Below, piece by piece: positions 16,068-25,400 of a stretch of DNA of 64,000 nucleotides (its first letter is position 1; every line of letters starts with the position of its first letter). The notes below the pieces were generated by a model. It was not told where the DNA came from. It saw nothing but the letters and a program-made list of their open reading frames with translations, and did no database searches. This DNA is from GWE2-40-63 sp050179685 (GTDB taxonomy: Bacteria; Bacteroidota; Bacteroidia; Bacteroidales; SZUA-534). The translations under genes and the position numbers were made by a program. The stretch is from the NCBI GenBank assembly GCA_050179685.1, contig JBFXEW010000006.1, positions 152,844-216,843 on the forward strand. Reading direction: 5' to 3'.

Positions 16068-17534
16068 TTAAAAGGTATATCCAATGGTAAAATATGAGGT
16101 AATATTTGTCCGGTCGGGTAGTAATTCGTTTTTATTTAAGTTTGTAGCACCAATCTTTTGTGTGAAACCAATTTGCATGAATTTGATATCCATTCCTAAG
16201 CCCCAGTTTATTCCCCATATTTCATTGGCAAAAACGTCGTTAAAATTCCAGAGTTCCGATTCAATTTTTCCTGCAAATATTTTTGAGTAGTATCCACCCA
16301 GCAACAGATAAGCTCGTACATCCTGATTTGGTGCTGAATTGGTGGTTATTAAACAATTCAAATCGCCGGTAACAGCCTGACTGTTATAGTCACCATGTGC
16401 ACTGGGAGCATTTTTATTCTCATAGGTAATTTCGGGTTGTAAGGTAAAACGTTTACTGAACCGCAGTTGACTGTAAAAGCCTACATTAAAAGCAAATGAA
16501 GGTTTACTCTGATAGAAATCATCCTGGTAATCATCGTAGTTTGAACCAATGTTTATACGAAATCCGGCTCTATATTTCTTTGCTTTCTTTATTTGCTCAG
16601 TTGCTGGTTCCAAATTAGCCAGTAAAGGTTCCGATTGGTTTGCCTGTTTTGTGACAAAATCGGTAAGGAAAGAAGCAATTACCGCCATTCCATCGTAATC
16701 GAGCAGGTGGGCATCGTCTTCGGGTTTGTGATAGGGTGAAAGTGTTCCGGTAGTAACATGAACAACCGGAATTCCTATTTGTCCAAAAGGGCGGGTGTCG
16801 GTTCGTGAAGGAACCTTGTTGGTAATTTTATTTAGTTTTATTCCATAGAAATCGGCAATTTGACGGGCCGAAGTTTCACTTTCTTTTAAGGTTCCCAGTC
16901 CCAGCAGGTCTATTCCTCCGGCTTCACTAAACATGCCCACCATATCGATACTAAAGGCAAGTTTTATTTGCGATGGATTAATCAGGCTGTCGGCTACAAA
17001 CTGCGTCGAACCTTTTAAGCCACTCTCTTCAGCATCCCAGGCAGCAATAATGATACTGCGTTTTAATAATTTGTTTTGTTTTAATTGTCGGGCAATTTCA
17101 ATTATTGTTGCTACTCCCGAGGCATTATCGTCGGCACCGTTGAATACAACTTTTTGTTTTTCACTGTGGTTTTCAAAATAGTATCCAATGTGATCGTAAT
17201 GAGCACCCAGAACAATGTATTCGTATTTTAAAAGCGGATCGTTTCCTTCAATTACACCCAATATATTTTTGGCTTCAATGCTGTTTGCCCCCGTACGAAA
17301 CATAAAGTGATGAAAAAAATCATCTCCTAAAGGATTGATTCCCAATTTTATAAATTCTTCGGCAATATAATTTGCCGCCATCAGGCAACCTTTTGTGCCC
17401 GGACTGCGTCCTTCAAGCGTATCGCTGGCTAAAAAATAAACGTGTTTGCTTAGCGAATCGGCCGAAATTGTTGTTTGTGCTACAGTTGAGGCTGACCAAA
17501 CAAAAGCTGCGAGAATAATAAGGTGTTTTTTCAT
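16068..17534 (-). CDS. Exported M28 zinc aminopeptidase fused to an outer-membrane barrel-like domain
   Basis: A 488-residue protein with a Sec signal peptide (1-20, ending TVAQ). The M28 domain (about 22-300) keeps all five zinc ligands: H112 in GAHYDH, D136 in GADDNASG, E170 (with catalytic E169) in AWDAEESG, D197 in SIDMVG, and H269 in SPYHKPEDD. It probably trims N-terminal residues from peptides in the periplasm or at the surface. From about residue 318 the chain becomes a run of amphipathic strands (FRINIGSNYDD, FAFNVGFYSQLRF, FTLQPEITYE, AYLLLGGYYS) ending YFTIGYTF, a terminal aromatic typical of outer-membrane beta barrels. That suggests a membrane-anchored peptidase. The peptidase call is firm; the barrel is inferred from strand pattern. 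Confidence 0.85.
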   Translation of the reverse strand: MKKHLIILAAFVWSASTVAQTTISADSLSKHVYFLASDTLEGRSPGTKGCLMAANYIAEEFIKLGINPLGDDFFHHFMFRTGANSIEAKNILGVIEGNDPLLKYEYIVLGAHYDHIGYYFENHSEKQKVVFNGADDNASGVATIIEIARQLKQNKLLKRSIIIAAWDAEESGLKGSTQFVADSLINPSQIKLAFSIDMVGMFSEAGGIDLLGLGTLKESETSARQIADFYGIKLNKITNKVPSRTDTRPFGQIGIPVVHVTTGTLSPYHKPEDDAHLLDYDGMAVIASFLTDFVTKQANQSEPLLANLEPATEQIKKAKKYRAGFRINIGSNYDDYQDDFYQSKPSFAFNVGFYSQLRFSKRFTLQPEITYENKNAPSAHGDYNSQAVTGDLNCLITTNSAPNQDVRAYLLLGGYYSKIFAGKIESELWNFNDVFANEIWGINWGLGMDIKFMQIGFTQKIGATNLNKNELLPDRTNITSYFTIGYTF

Positions 17535-17684
17535 AGTTATTAATTATGTGTAACCAAAGGAACAATTTTTTTTTATTTGAAGCTACTTCCGGTGCGATTA
17601 ATTGAATTCATCGGTGCTTCATTTTTTAATATTTATTTTAACTGTAGATTTTTGAATTGTAAAACCTGTAAAAACTAAAGAATT

Positions 17685-18425
17685 ATGAAACTGAAGATAA
17701 AATTAGGAATGTTTGTGTTGGCATCGCTTGTTTTTATGGTGGCTTGTTCCTCATCGGACGAAACAGTAAACTACTGGTATAGTTATGGAACTTATCTGGA
17801 TTCTGATTTATCGGATGAAGGATTTATCATGAAAATGGATGATGGCGATACCCTGATACCTGTTAGTGTTGACTATATTCAGGAGGGCATTGTTGATGGA
17901 AGCCGGGTAATCCCTATTTATAGTATTGTTAGCGAAGAGGGTAATACATTAAATGTTAATGTCAGCAAAATAGAAGCGATTCTTACCAAGCCCATCATTC
18001 AACTTACCGAAGAAATTGCCGACAGCATTGGTAACGATCCGGTTACGGTTTGGGACGGTAATGTTTGGTTCTCAGAAAATCACCTGAACGTTATATTTTC
18101 TTATTTGGGTTCGAATAAGGTTCATTCAATTAACCTGGTTAAACCTCTTGGAGAACAACTCGACGATGAAGGCCGTCAGATTTTGGAATTCAGACATAAC
18201 GACAACGGCGATTTCAATAACATTCAATACACAGGAATTGTATCGTTCGATATGTCGAGCCTTTATCAGGATGGAATGGATACATTGAACGTGTTGTTTA
18301 AGTGCCAGAATTATTATGCAGAGGAATTTACCTGGGAAGGAACTTTTGTTTTCGACCCTGAAGATTTTACCGGAAGAACTGCTGAGCCCGGCGAACCCAT
18401 TCAATTTGTTAGAAGTATAAAATAA
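17685..18425 (+). CDS. NigD-like lipoprotein
   Basis: A 246-residue lipoprotein: signal sequence followed by a lipobox ending in Cys21 (FMVACSSSDE). The remainder resembles the NigD-like family of Bacteroidota: an N-terminal small barrel (about 35-95, with ILTKPI at its end) and a C-terminal beta-sandwich (about 110-240). The family is named after a gene in a Bacteroides bacteriocin locus, but its function is not known. Monocistronic, followed by a strong bidirectional terminator. Confidence 0.7.
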   Translation: MKLKIKLGMFVLASLVFMVACSSSDETVNYWYSYGTYLDSDLSDEGFIMKMDDGDTLIPVSVDYIQEGIVDGSRVIPIYSIVSEEGNTLNVNVSKIEAILTKPIIQLTEEIADSIGNDPVTVWDGNVWFSENHLNVIFSYLGSNKVHSINLVKPLGEQLDDEGRQILEFRHNDNGDFNNIQYTGIVSFDMSSLYQDGMDTLNVLFKCQNYYAEEFTWEGTFVFDPEDFTGRTAEPGEPIQFVRSIK

Positions 18426-18461
18426 CTAAAGCACACCAGAGGGAATTTCCCTTATTAAAAC

Positions 18462-18495
18462 AAAAGCGGCCTTTGAATTTTTAAAGGCCGCTTTT
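18462..18495. terminator. Bidirectional terminator between NigD-like and rubrerythrin genes
   Basis: A 13-bp perfect stem, AAAAGCGGCCTTT (18462-18474) with AAAGGCCGCTTTT (18483-18495), and an 8-base loop. It is flanked by A and T tracts and lies between convergent genes, so it can serve both. Confidence 0.9.
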
Positions 18496-18522
18496 ACTTA
18501 TTATGGAATATAACAACACGTA

Positions 18523-19095
18523 TTAATAGTTGGCTCCTTCAATCTCAAAATGTGATTGCGGATGTTGACAAGCCGGACAATTTTGAGGGGCGCTCTTGCC
18601 TTCGTGAACATAGCCACAATTGCGGCAAACCCAACGTTCTTTTTCTTCGCGTTTAAAAACCTGGTCTTTTTCAATGTTCTCGAGTAATTTGCGGTAGCGT
18701 TTTTCGTGCTCGGCTTCAACCTTAGCAATGAGTTTAAATGCTGTTGCAATTTCTTTAAACCCTTCTTCGGCAGCCACTTCGGCAAATTTTGGATATAATT
18801 CGGTCCATTCTTCGTTTTCGCCCATAGCAGCTGCTGCCAGATTCTCCATAGTATTCCCAATTTTTCCGGCCGGATAAGTAGCCGTAATTTCTACGTCGCC
18901 TCCTTCGAGAAACTCAAAAAAACGTTTGGCATGCGCCTGCTCTTGTTTTGCGGTAGTTAAAAACAAATCGGCAATTTGTTCATAGCCTTCTTTTTTAGCC
19001 ACTTTTGCAAAAAATTCGTAGCGGTTTTTAGCCTGTGATTCGCCGGCAAACGATTTGAGAAGATTCTTTTCGGTTTGTGTTCCTCTTATGCTCAT
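18523..19095 (-). CDS. rbr: Rubrerythrin
   Basis: A cytoplasmic non-haem diiron peroxidase that removes hydrogen peroxide in anaerobes and microaerophiles. The 190-residue protein has the ferritin-like four-helix domain (about 5-140) with carboxylate and His ligands in SFAGESQAKNRYEFF, KQEQAHAKRFFEFL and EVAAEEGFKEIA/KVEAEHEKRY. The C-terminal rubredoxin-like domain is CRNCGYVHEG then CPACQHPQSHFE (four iron Cys). Domain order and length are standard. It suggests an anaerobic or oxygen-tolerant lifestyle. Confidence 0.96.
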   Translation of the reverse strand: MSIRGTQTEKNLLKSFAGESQAKNRYEFFAKVAKKEGYEQIADLFLTTAKQEQAHAKRFFEFLEGGDVEITATYPAGKIGNTMENLAAAAMGENEEWTELYPKFAEVAAEEGFKEIATAFKLIAKVEAEHEKRYRKLLENIEKDQVFKREEKERWVCRNCGYVHEGKSAPQNCPACQHPQSHFEIEGANY

Positions 19096-19187
19096 AATTT
19101 CATCGATTTAAATTTATCTCATAAAAATATAAAAAGCCAAAGCTATTGACTAATATAAGAGGCAAAACTCACGGCAAAACCTTCAAT

Positions 19188-20249
19188 TTAGAATGATTCT
19201 TTTTTTAAATAAAACATTACCCTTTGTGTAAGAAGACTAAGCAGAAGCATCAGGAAAGGCTGTAATAAAAGCAGCAGCCAGTTGCTGAGCGGGGCGGTGA
19301 ACATGTTTGTATGACTGAGTAATTTATAAGTAAAAGCCAGATATAGAAGTGAAACGTACCAGTGTTTTCCCAGAACCACAAAGCCAGCAAGTATCTTTTT
19401 CCCCCAGTTGAAATTTTCGAGATAGATAAGTGCAAAAACATAAACAAAAGCCAGTAAAATAGTCACAGCCAGCGCATCAATTAAGTAAAACAATTGGCCA
19501 AGTTTCCAGTGCATTATCAGTTGGTAGGCGCCAAAAAAGGTGAGTAATACCCACAACACGATTAAAGCGATGCTAAGTTTAAACATCCGTTTGAGTTCGG
19601 TATAATAAAACGGATAATGAAGTAAGACCTTTGCCTTGCCGGCACTGTAACCCAAAAACAATATCGAAAAACCATAGAACCAGTTAAACAAATGTTCCGG
19701 ATTGAAAAACAGGCGAGCGCCATCATTTATTAGGTGTATTGGATTTTGTATGGAAGCCAAAGAATAAAATGCACCTTTTTGAAGTTCCGGAATTCCCCAA
19801 AATGCAGCCGTAAAAAGTGCTAAAAGCAGCGATGTGGCAGCAAGGGTAACTAATTGCACACTATGCAAGGGGCTGGTGTACGATAAAAGTACCACCATAA
19901 AAAGTAAAGGCAAAGCGCCTAAAAATACCGGTTGAAATATTCCGGCAAGCGCAACTAAGAATAGGGGAAGTATGCTGCGTTGAAACTTATATTTGGGAAG
20001 CACCTTGTTTGTTGCACAAAAATAAGCGTGCAATCCGAATAAAAAAGATGCCAGTGTAAAGGCTTTAAACGAAATAAACTGTCGGAATATATAATCAAGA
20101 AACAAGTTCGAAGCTGAAAATAATGATTCATCGGAATCGATACTTTGGCGATAAAAAATCCAAAGTATAAATGAAGTCAGCATCAGAATTAAACCAATGA
20201 TGGATTGGTAAACCGGTAATTTTTCTTGTTTATGCAAGTACGACATCAA
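19188..20249 (-). CDS. Polytopic membrane protein, possibly DUF418-like
   Basis: A 353-residue hydrophobic protein with about eight to ten predicted transmembrane segments, e.g. residues 14-32, 62-80, 92-122, 132-152, 205-240 and 255-275. The C-terminal layout (GKHWYVSLLYLAFTYKLL followed by two further helices) is reminiscent of the DUF418/acyltransferase-3-like group, but no diagnostic motif is clear. It lies 12 bases after the predicted adhesin-like gene and is probably co-transcribed with it. Function unknown. Confidence 0.55.
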   Translation of the reverse strand: MMSYLHKQEKLPVYQSIIGLILMLTSFILWIFYRQSIDSDESLFSASNLFLDYIFRQFISFKAFTLASFLFGLHAYFCATNKVLPKYKFQRSILPLFLVALAGIFQPVFLGALPLLFMVVLLSYTSPLHSVQLVTLAATSLLLALFTAAFWGIPELQKGAFYSLASIQNPIHLINDGARLFFNPEHLFNWFYGFSILFLGYSAGKAKVLLHYPFYYTELKRMFKLSIALIVLWVLLTFFGAYQLIMHWKLGQLFYLIDALAVTILLAFVYVFALIYLENFNWGKKILAGFVVLGKHWYVSLLYLAFTYKLLSHTNMFTAPLSNWLLLLLQPFLMLLLSLLTQRVMFYLKKESF

Positions 20250-20261
20250 GCCCGTTGGAAT

Positions 20262-21020
20262 TTATTGTTCTTTAATAATAACAGTTCCAATAGAACCATT
20301 GATATCCAATTCAAGGGTGTGTTTTGTTTTTCCCAGATTCGCATTGGTATAAACCCTGTTTTTTTTCTGGTAACCCGGAGTTTCCACACTACCCAAAAAA
20401 CCGCTGACAATAAGTTTTACGCCCACATCTTTAGGAACTATAAAAGTTATTTGGCCAATCCCGGCGTTTATTTTTGCCTTAAGATCGTTTTTCCATTTGC
20501 CCGAAAGGTTTACGGTGGCCTCTCCAATTCCGGCATCAATTTTCAGGGTAGGAATCGAAGTGTTTGCCAGATTAATAGTAAAGGCTCCTACGCCCAGCCT
20601 GAAGAGTGCTTTATCAATAATTAGCCCTTGCAGGTTGAATTCTGACGTGCCCACTCCCATGGCTACACCCAAGGAATAAGTGAGCTTATCGTTTAAAGCT
20701 ATCTGGCATACATTTTCATCGTCAATGTGTTGTTCTTTGTGATTCGATAAAGCCGTAATGGTAAGCTTTCCTTCTTTTTCGTTTTCGGTGAACGAAACAG
20801 TCGGATTCCAGTCGCTTTTGAAATAACTCAGGTTTACTTCAGCCAGTTCTTTCGATTGCCCGGTTACAGTCAGGTTGCCGCCCGACACTTTTATCAGTGT
20901 TTTTATATGACTCGATTTTCCGGGCTTAATAATTTGGTTTAACGATGCTTTTGAATCCTGTGCTGTACAAAGGGAGTTAAAAACCGCAAGAATAAGTAAG
21001 ATGCTGATAATGTTTTTCAT
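20262..21020 (-). CDS. Exported toast_rack/LiaF-like beta-helix protein
   Basis: I choose the Met at 21020 (MKNIISILLILAVF, then cleavage near SLCTAQ), giving 252 residues with a signal peptide. An upstream in-frame Met at 21077 would add 19 residues before that signal. The mature protein is a series of short beta repeats with regular IDAGIGEATVNLSG, INAGIGQITFIVP and LGVGAFTINL segments, as in the DUF2154 toast_rack N-terminal plus LiaF-like C-terminal architecture, usually envelope-stress associated. It probably works at the outer face of the membrane with the downstream polytopic protein. Function not established. Confidence 0.6.
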   Translation of the reverse strand: MKNIISILLILAVFNSLCTAQDSKASLNQIIKPGKSSHIKTLIKVSGGNLTVTGQSKELAEVNLSYFKSDWNPTVSFTENEKEGKLTITALSNHKEQHIDDENVCQIALNDKLTYSLGVAMGVGTSEFNLQGLIIDKALFRLGVGAFTINLANTSIPTLKIDAGIGEATVNLSGKWKNDLKAKINAGIGQITFIVPKDVGVKLIVSGFLGSVETPGYQKKNRVYTNANLGKTKHTLELDINGSIGTVIIKEQ

Positions 21021-21168
21021 ACCATTCAAAAGATAAGTTGATTTATATATTAACAATATTCCGAAGATTGAAGTCAAAGCCCCGGTTTATTGGCATTTAC
21101 TGGTTCTGTTGAAGCGAATGCAAGCTAATAAAAATAGTTTAAGATTGGGTTTTTCTCCAAGCCTTTGT

Positions 21169-21672
21169 TTAACTTAGATTGTCTTCTTTTTCTTTGAGAA
21201 TCTGTTTTAAATTCGTTTCAAACACCGGTAATTTAAGCGACGGGTCGAAATTTGGGTTTTTGTAAAACTGATGTTGGCAAGCGTCGATATAGCCTTTTAC
21301 AAAATGTGGAGCCAGGCAATAAACCAATTCATCTTCGGGACCCATAAAAGGTGGTTTTATTGACAAGACTTCGGAAAAGTGATGATTTTTTTTGCGAATT
21401 TTTGCCGCATAATCTTCAATAATGGTTTTACTAATTTGGATAATGACGGTGAAGTTTCCGTAAGCTTGTCGTACAATGGTAAAATACTTAATAGTAACCG
21501 GGTCTTTGGCCGAAACCACATCGGTGGTATAATCGAGATGGCTTTGGAACTCAAATCCCCGGGTCATTATTTTTTTTGCAACCGACGCTGAATGGGTATT
21601 GTGTAAAAATGTAACCACATCGTCGTCGTTATTTATTACTTTTTCGAGCAGATGTAAATAAGCTTCTTCCAT
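21169..21672 (-). CDS. Conserved hypothetical protein, possible ADP-ribosyltransferase-like fold
   Basis: A 167-residue soluble protein. The segment FLHNTHSASVAKKIMTRGF (22-40) followed by YTTDVVSAKDP has the spacing of ADP-ribosyltransferase-type folds (H-x-T, then A-x-x-I-x-x-x-GF), but there is no clear catalytic Glu context, so this is only a hint. The C-terminus (YCLAPHFVKGYIDACQHQFYKNP) is distinctive. It lies 21 bases after the thioredoxin-like gene and probably shares its transcript. Function unknown. Confidence 0.6.
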   Translation of the reverse strand: MEEAYLHLLEKVINNDDDVVTFLHNTHSASVAKKIMTRGFEFQSHLDYTTDVVSAKDPVTIKYFTIVRQAYGNFTVIIQISKTIIEDYAAKIRKKNHHFSEVLSIKPPFMGPEDELVYCLAPHFVKGYIDACQHQFYKNPNFDPSLKLPVFETNLKQILKEKEDNLS

Positions 21673-21693
21673 TTTAGCTTTCAGGTAAGAAAT

Positions 21694-22233
21694 TTATTGC
21701 TTTACTGATTCAAAAATAACTTTTTTCATTTCGTCGAATTCCTCACGATTAAACAAGCGGGTGAGGTAAATAATTTTGCCTTGCTCGTCGATAATTACAT
21801 TGCGGGTAATTCCTGCGTTTTTCATGGCGTATTTTTCAAAAATAGCTCCACCAGGGTCCAGTCCCAGTGGGTAGGTAATATTTGTTTGTTTGGCAAACTC
21901 ATTCACCTTTTCAAGCGGCTCATCGCGATCGACTCCGATTAAAACAAAGTTTTTGTTTTTTAATTCCTGCCATATTTCTGATTCAATAAAAGGCATTTCT
22001 TTTCGGCAAACACCGCACCAACTGGCTGTAAATTGAAGCATAACCACTTTTCCCCGGTGGTCCGATAATTTGAATTTCTCACCATTGTTTAGTGTGGTTT
22101 TAAAATCGGGAGCTAAATCGCCCACAGCAACCACGTAACCTCTTGAGTTATCTTCGGCTTGAGCCTTAAGATTTCCACAACATATAATTAGAAATACGAA
22201 GGTGATAAGAACCGTTTTAAGTAATGATTTCAC
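21694..22233 (-). CDS. Exported TlpA-like thiol-disulfide oxidoreductase
   Basis: A 179-residue protein with an N-terminal signal (1 to about 25), then an AhpC/TSA-redoxin thioredoxin fold starting GDLAPDFKTTLNNGEKF. The redox motif is SWCGVCRKEMPF with Cys73 and Cys76, and the cis-Pro region is ITYPLGLDPGG. Typical of periplasmic TlpA/ResA-like proteins that reduce disulfides, for example in cytochrome c maturation or stress repair. No cytochrome genes are nearby, so the substrate is unknown. First gene of a probable two-gene unit. Confidence 0.85.
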   Translation of the reverse strand: MKSLLKTVLITFVFLIICCGNLKAQAEDNSRGYVVAVGDLAPDFKTTLNNGEKFKLSDHRGKVVMLQFTASWCGVCRKEMPFIESEIWQELKNKNFVLIGVDRDEPLEKVNEFAKQTNITYPLGLDPGGAIFEKYAMKNAGITRNVIIDEQGKIIYLTRLFNREEFDEMKKVIFESVKQ

Positions 22234-22420
22234 GAGAATAAATATTAGTTAGACATTAGTTTTCAGTCGCCTTAAATCCTTTAGTAAAGAATTGAAACCT
22301 CAGTTTTGTTCATTTTTTTTCCGATGAATGAATCTGCACGTGTTTCATCAGGATTTTTTAAGCGATACAAGATAATCATTTTTGTTTTATCGAACTTATT
22401 GCCATAATAATCCCGTAAAT

Positions 22421-22454
22421 AAAAAATGCCTGCAATTATAAAAACTGCAGGCAT
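22421..22454 (-). terminator. Intrinsic terminator of the propeller/PKD gene
   Basis: ATGCCTGCA (22426-22434) with TGCAGGCAT (22446-22454) forms a 9-bp stem. On the minus strand it is followed by TTTTTTATTT, just past the stop of the gene at 22473. Confidence 0.85.
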
Positions 22455-22472
22455 CCAATTAAAACCCCTCGC

Positions 22473-25400
22473 TTACTCAATGATAAGCTTTTTCATGGAA
22501 ACTCCACGATCAGTGCTTACTTTGATAACATAAATACCTGTATTGGCGGCTTTTAAATCAATCGGGATTATGGCTTCGGCAAGATAATTTTCCGATTGTT
22601 TTATTACTGTTTTTCCAGCAAGATCCATTACCTCAATGTTCAGGGCGCCCGTATACTCTGTGAGTTTCAGGTAAGCCATTCCATTACTTGGGTTTGGATA
22701 AAGTGTGAAAAGGGCATTGTTGACTGATTCGTTAATTCCAACCGGATTAACTGAAATGTAGTCGCTAAAAGTAATGCCATTTTCCTGAGTGCTGGTTGCT
22801 GCTACGAGTTTGACTGAAAACGTACCAGGAGTTGTATAAGTGTAAGTTGGGTTTTGTTCGTATGAATCAAAAGTTCCATCATTGTTAAAATCCCAGGCCC
22901 ATGCTGTTGGATTTCCGGTTGACAGGTCGGTAAATTTAACGGTAAGTGGTGCAGTTCCTTCGGTTACATCGGCGGTAAAGTTAGCAGTAAGGGCATCGGC
23001 AGCCGGATAATTATGAGCCTTAGCACCATTTTGGAAGCGTAAGAACGGATAAGTTTCATTGCTTAGTTGATCCCAAATGGTGGTAAAATCCCATCCGGTA
23101 AACAATCCGGCAGTTAGCATTTCAGCAGTAGTAAGCCCTGTACCGCCATCCGATTCAGCTTTACCACTGGTTTGAGTGTTCCAATAACAATTGGTAATGT
23201 TTGCAGAGTTTGAACCGGCAAAACCTCCTGAAGCGTAGGTGCTTGAGTTTACTTTTCCAATACTGTAACAGTTTTCAATGGAACTGTTGTTATCGCTGTA
23301 TCCCACGAATCCTCCAAATATTGAAACGCCATTAGAGCTCGTTATTATACCTGTAGCATAACTGTTCGAAATTTCAGATAAAGCATTCCCCCCAATAAAA
23401 CCGCCAAGTTTTTGTTTTCCACTTACATCAGCTGTGCTGTAACACTGGTCGATTACAGAATTGGTATAACTTCGACCTATCAGTCCGCCACCTTCTTCTG
23501 TTGCACAGCTAACGGTACCTGCAGATAGACAATGGGTATAAGTAGATTCGTTGTTATTACCAACCAAACCACCCACATAATATGCTCCACTTACAGTTGC
23601 TTCTACTGAACAGTTTGTCATTGTAGTTTGGAAATTATAACCGGCCAAACCTCCAACATTTGCCATATAGTCGCCGCTTGCAGTAACTACCGAACTTACC
23701 TGGCAATTTGTTATACTTGCACCAGAACTCCAGCCAACTAGCGCACCGATATAGCTGTTTCCGGTAATTTGAGCTCCGGTTAAAACCAGATTTTTAATCT
23801 CGGCATTTTCAATCTCTCCGAATAACCCCTGATTGTTTACTCCCGGGCGATTTGCGTAAAGGCCGCTGATGGTGAATCCGTCTCCGTTATAATGCCCGTG
23901 GAAATAGTTTCCATATCCTGAACCAATAGGTTCCCAACCTTCGCCGGTATTCCATGGAGCCACATTTAAATTGATGTTGGCAGTCTGAATAAAATACTTA
24001 TCGCTGTGGGTATTTCCCAGATATTTTTTCACATTTACCAGATGCTCTACTGTTGCAATCTGCCAGGGGTCGGCTTCAGTTCCGGAGCCTCCCGCAAAAT
24101 CAGACTCGGTTACAACACTTATCGATACGCCATCGAGGTAAACTTTCCACATATTGGCTTCGCTATAGCATTTCCATCCAAAATGATAACTTCCGGAACT
24201 TTCTATAGTCACTTCATACGAAGTACTTATATAATCGGTATTGGTTATTGCTCCCAAATCGTGAACAATATTCATCGATTCATCGGGAGAGGAGCCAAAA
24301 CCTAAGGCAAGTTTTTCCGGAAAAGTGCTTCCTGCAACGGCATATGAAAAGCTAATGCGGTATTTTTTTCCGGCTTCCATATCAAAACAGGGAGTAAATA
24401 ACCAGTCGTTTGCAGCGTTGACATCGTTAAAACTATAGCTTGCACAGGTCGTTCCATCGAGACCTTTTTCACTGGCAATTCCCCAAAAATCACCATCATT
24501 GTTTGCATCCAGATAACTCCAGGCCGATAAATCTTCACTGGTTTCAAAGTTCATGGTGTAATTGTCAGGACTTAAACAACCGGCTGCTTCATTCACTACT
24601 ATGTAATCGGTTTTCAGCTCATCATCGGAACCATCGGCATTGTTTACCGTAAGTTTTACTGAATAGGTTCCCGCATTGGTATAAGTGAATGATGGGTTTT
24701 GTGTAGCGGCATCTTCAGTACCATCGTTGTTAAAATCCCAGCTCCAGCTGGTCGGATTTCCGCTTGATGCATCGGTAAACTGAACGGTTAAAGGAACTGT
24801 ACCTGTAGTAAGGTCAGCTGAAAAAGCAGCTACAGGAGGAGTGGCTCCATTGGAAATGCTAATCTCATCCAAACCAATATCATCATCGCCCCAGTCTGAA
24901 ACAGCTTCAAATTTAATTACACCTTGTGTGCTGGTTAAATCTCCTAAATTAAAGGTTTGTTTTGCCCAGGTTCCGGAAATAACCAAATCAATAAGTTTGG
25001 TTTCATAAGTAGCACCTCCATTGGTTGAAACACTTACCTCTAGCCAGTCGGTTCCCGATGGATTAATATAGTAAAAGGAGAGTTCTTTTTCACCCGTTTG
25101 AGTTGAGAAATCGACAAAAAGTTCAAGTATTCCTTTTGCTCCGGTACTTGCATTATAGGAATGGAAACGTGCTGAATTAGCGCTGGAATTAGCGCCTGAA
25201 GGACTGTATGCGCCGGAGTCAAAGCTCCATCCTCCAGCGGCTGTTCCGTCATCGAATCGACGCCAGGAGTTGTTTCCTGTGGCTGGAGTATTTTTCCAGT
25301 AAACAGAAGGAACATCGCGGGTGTCGTCTTTGTCGATCCAAATTCCATCAAAGTTTTCGTTAAACGGAAGTGAGGCGTATTCCTGCGTGCTGGCTTCCGG

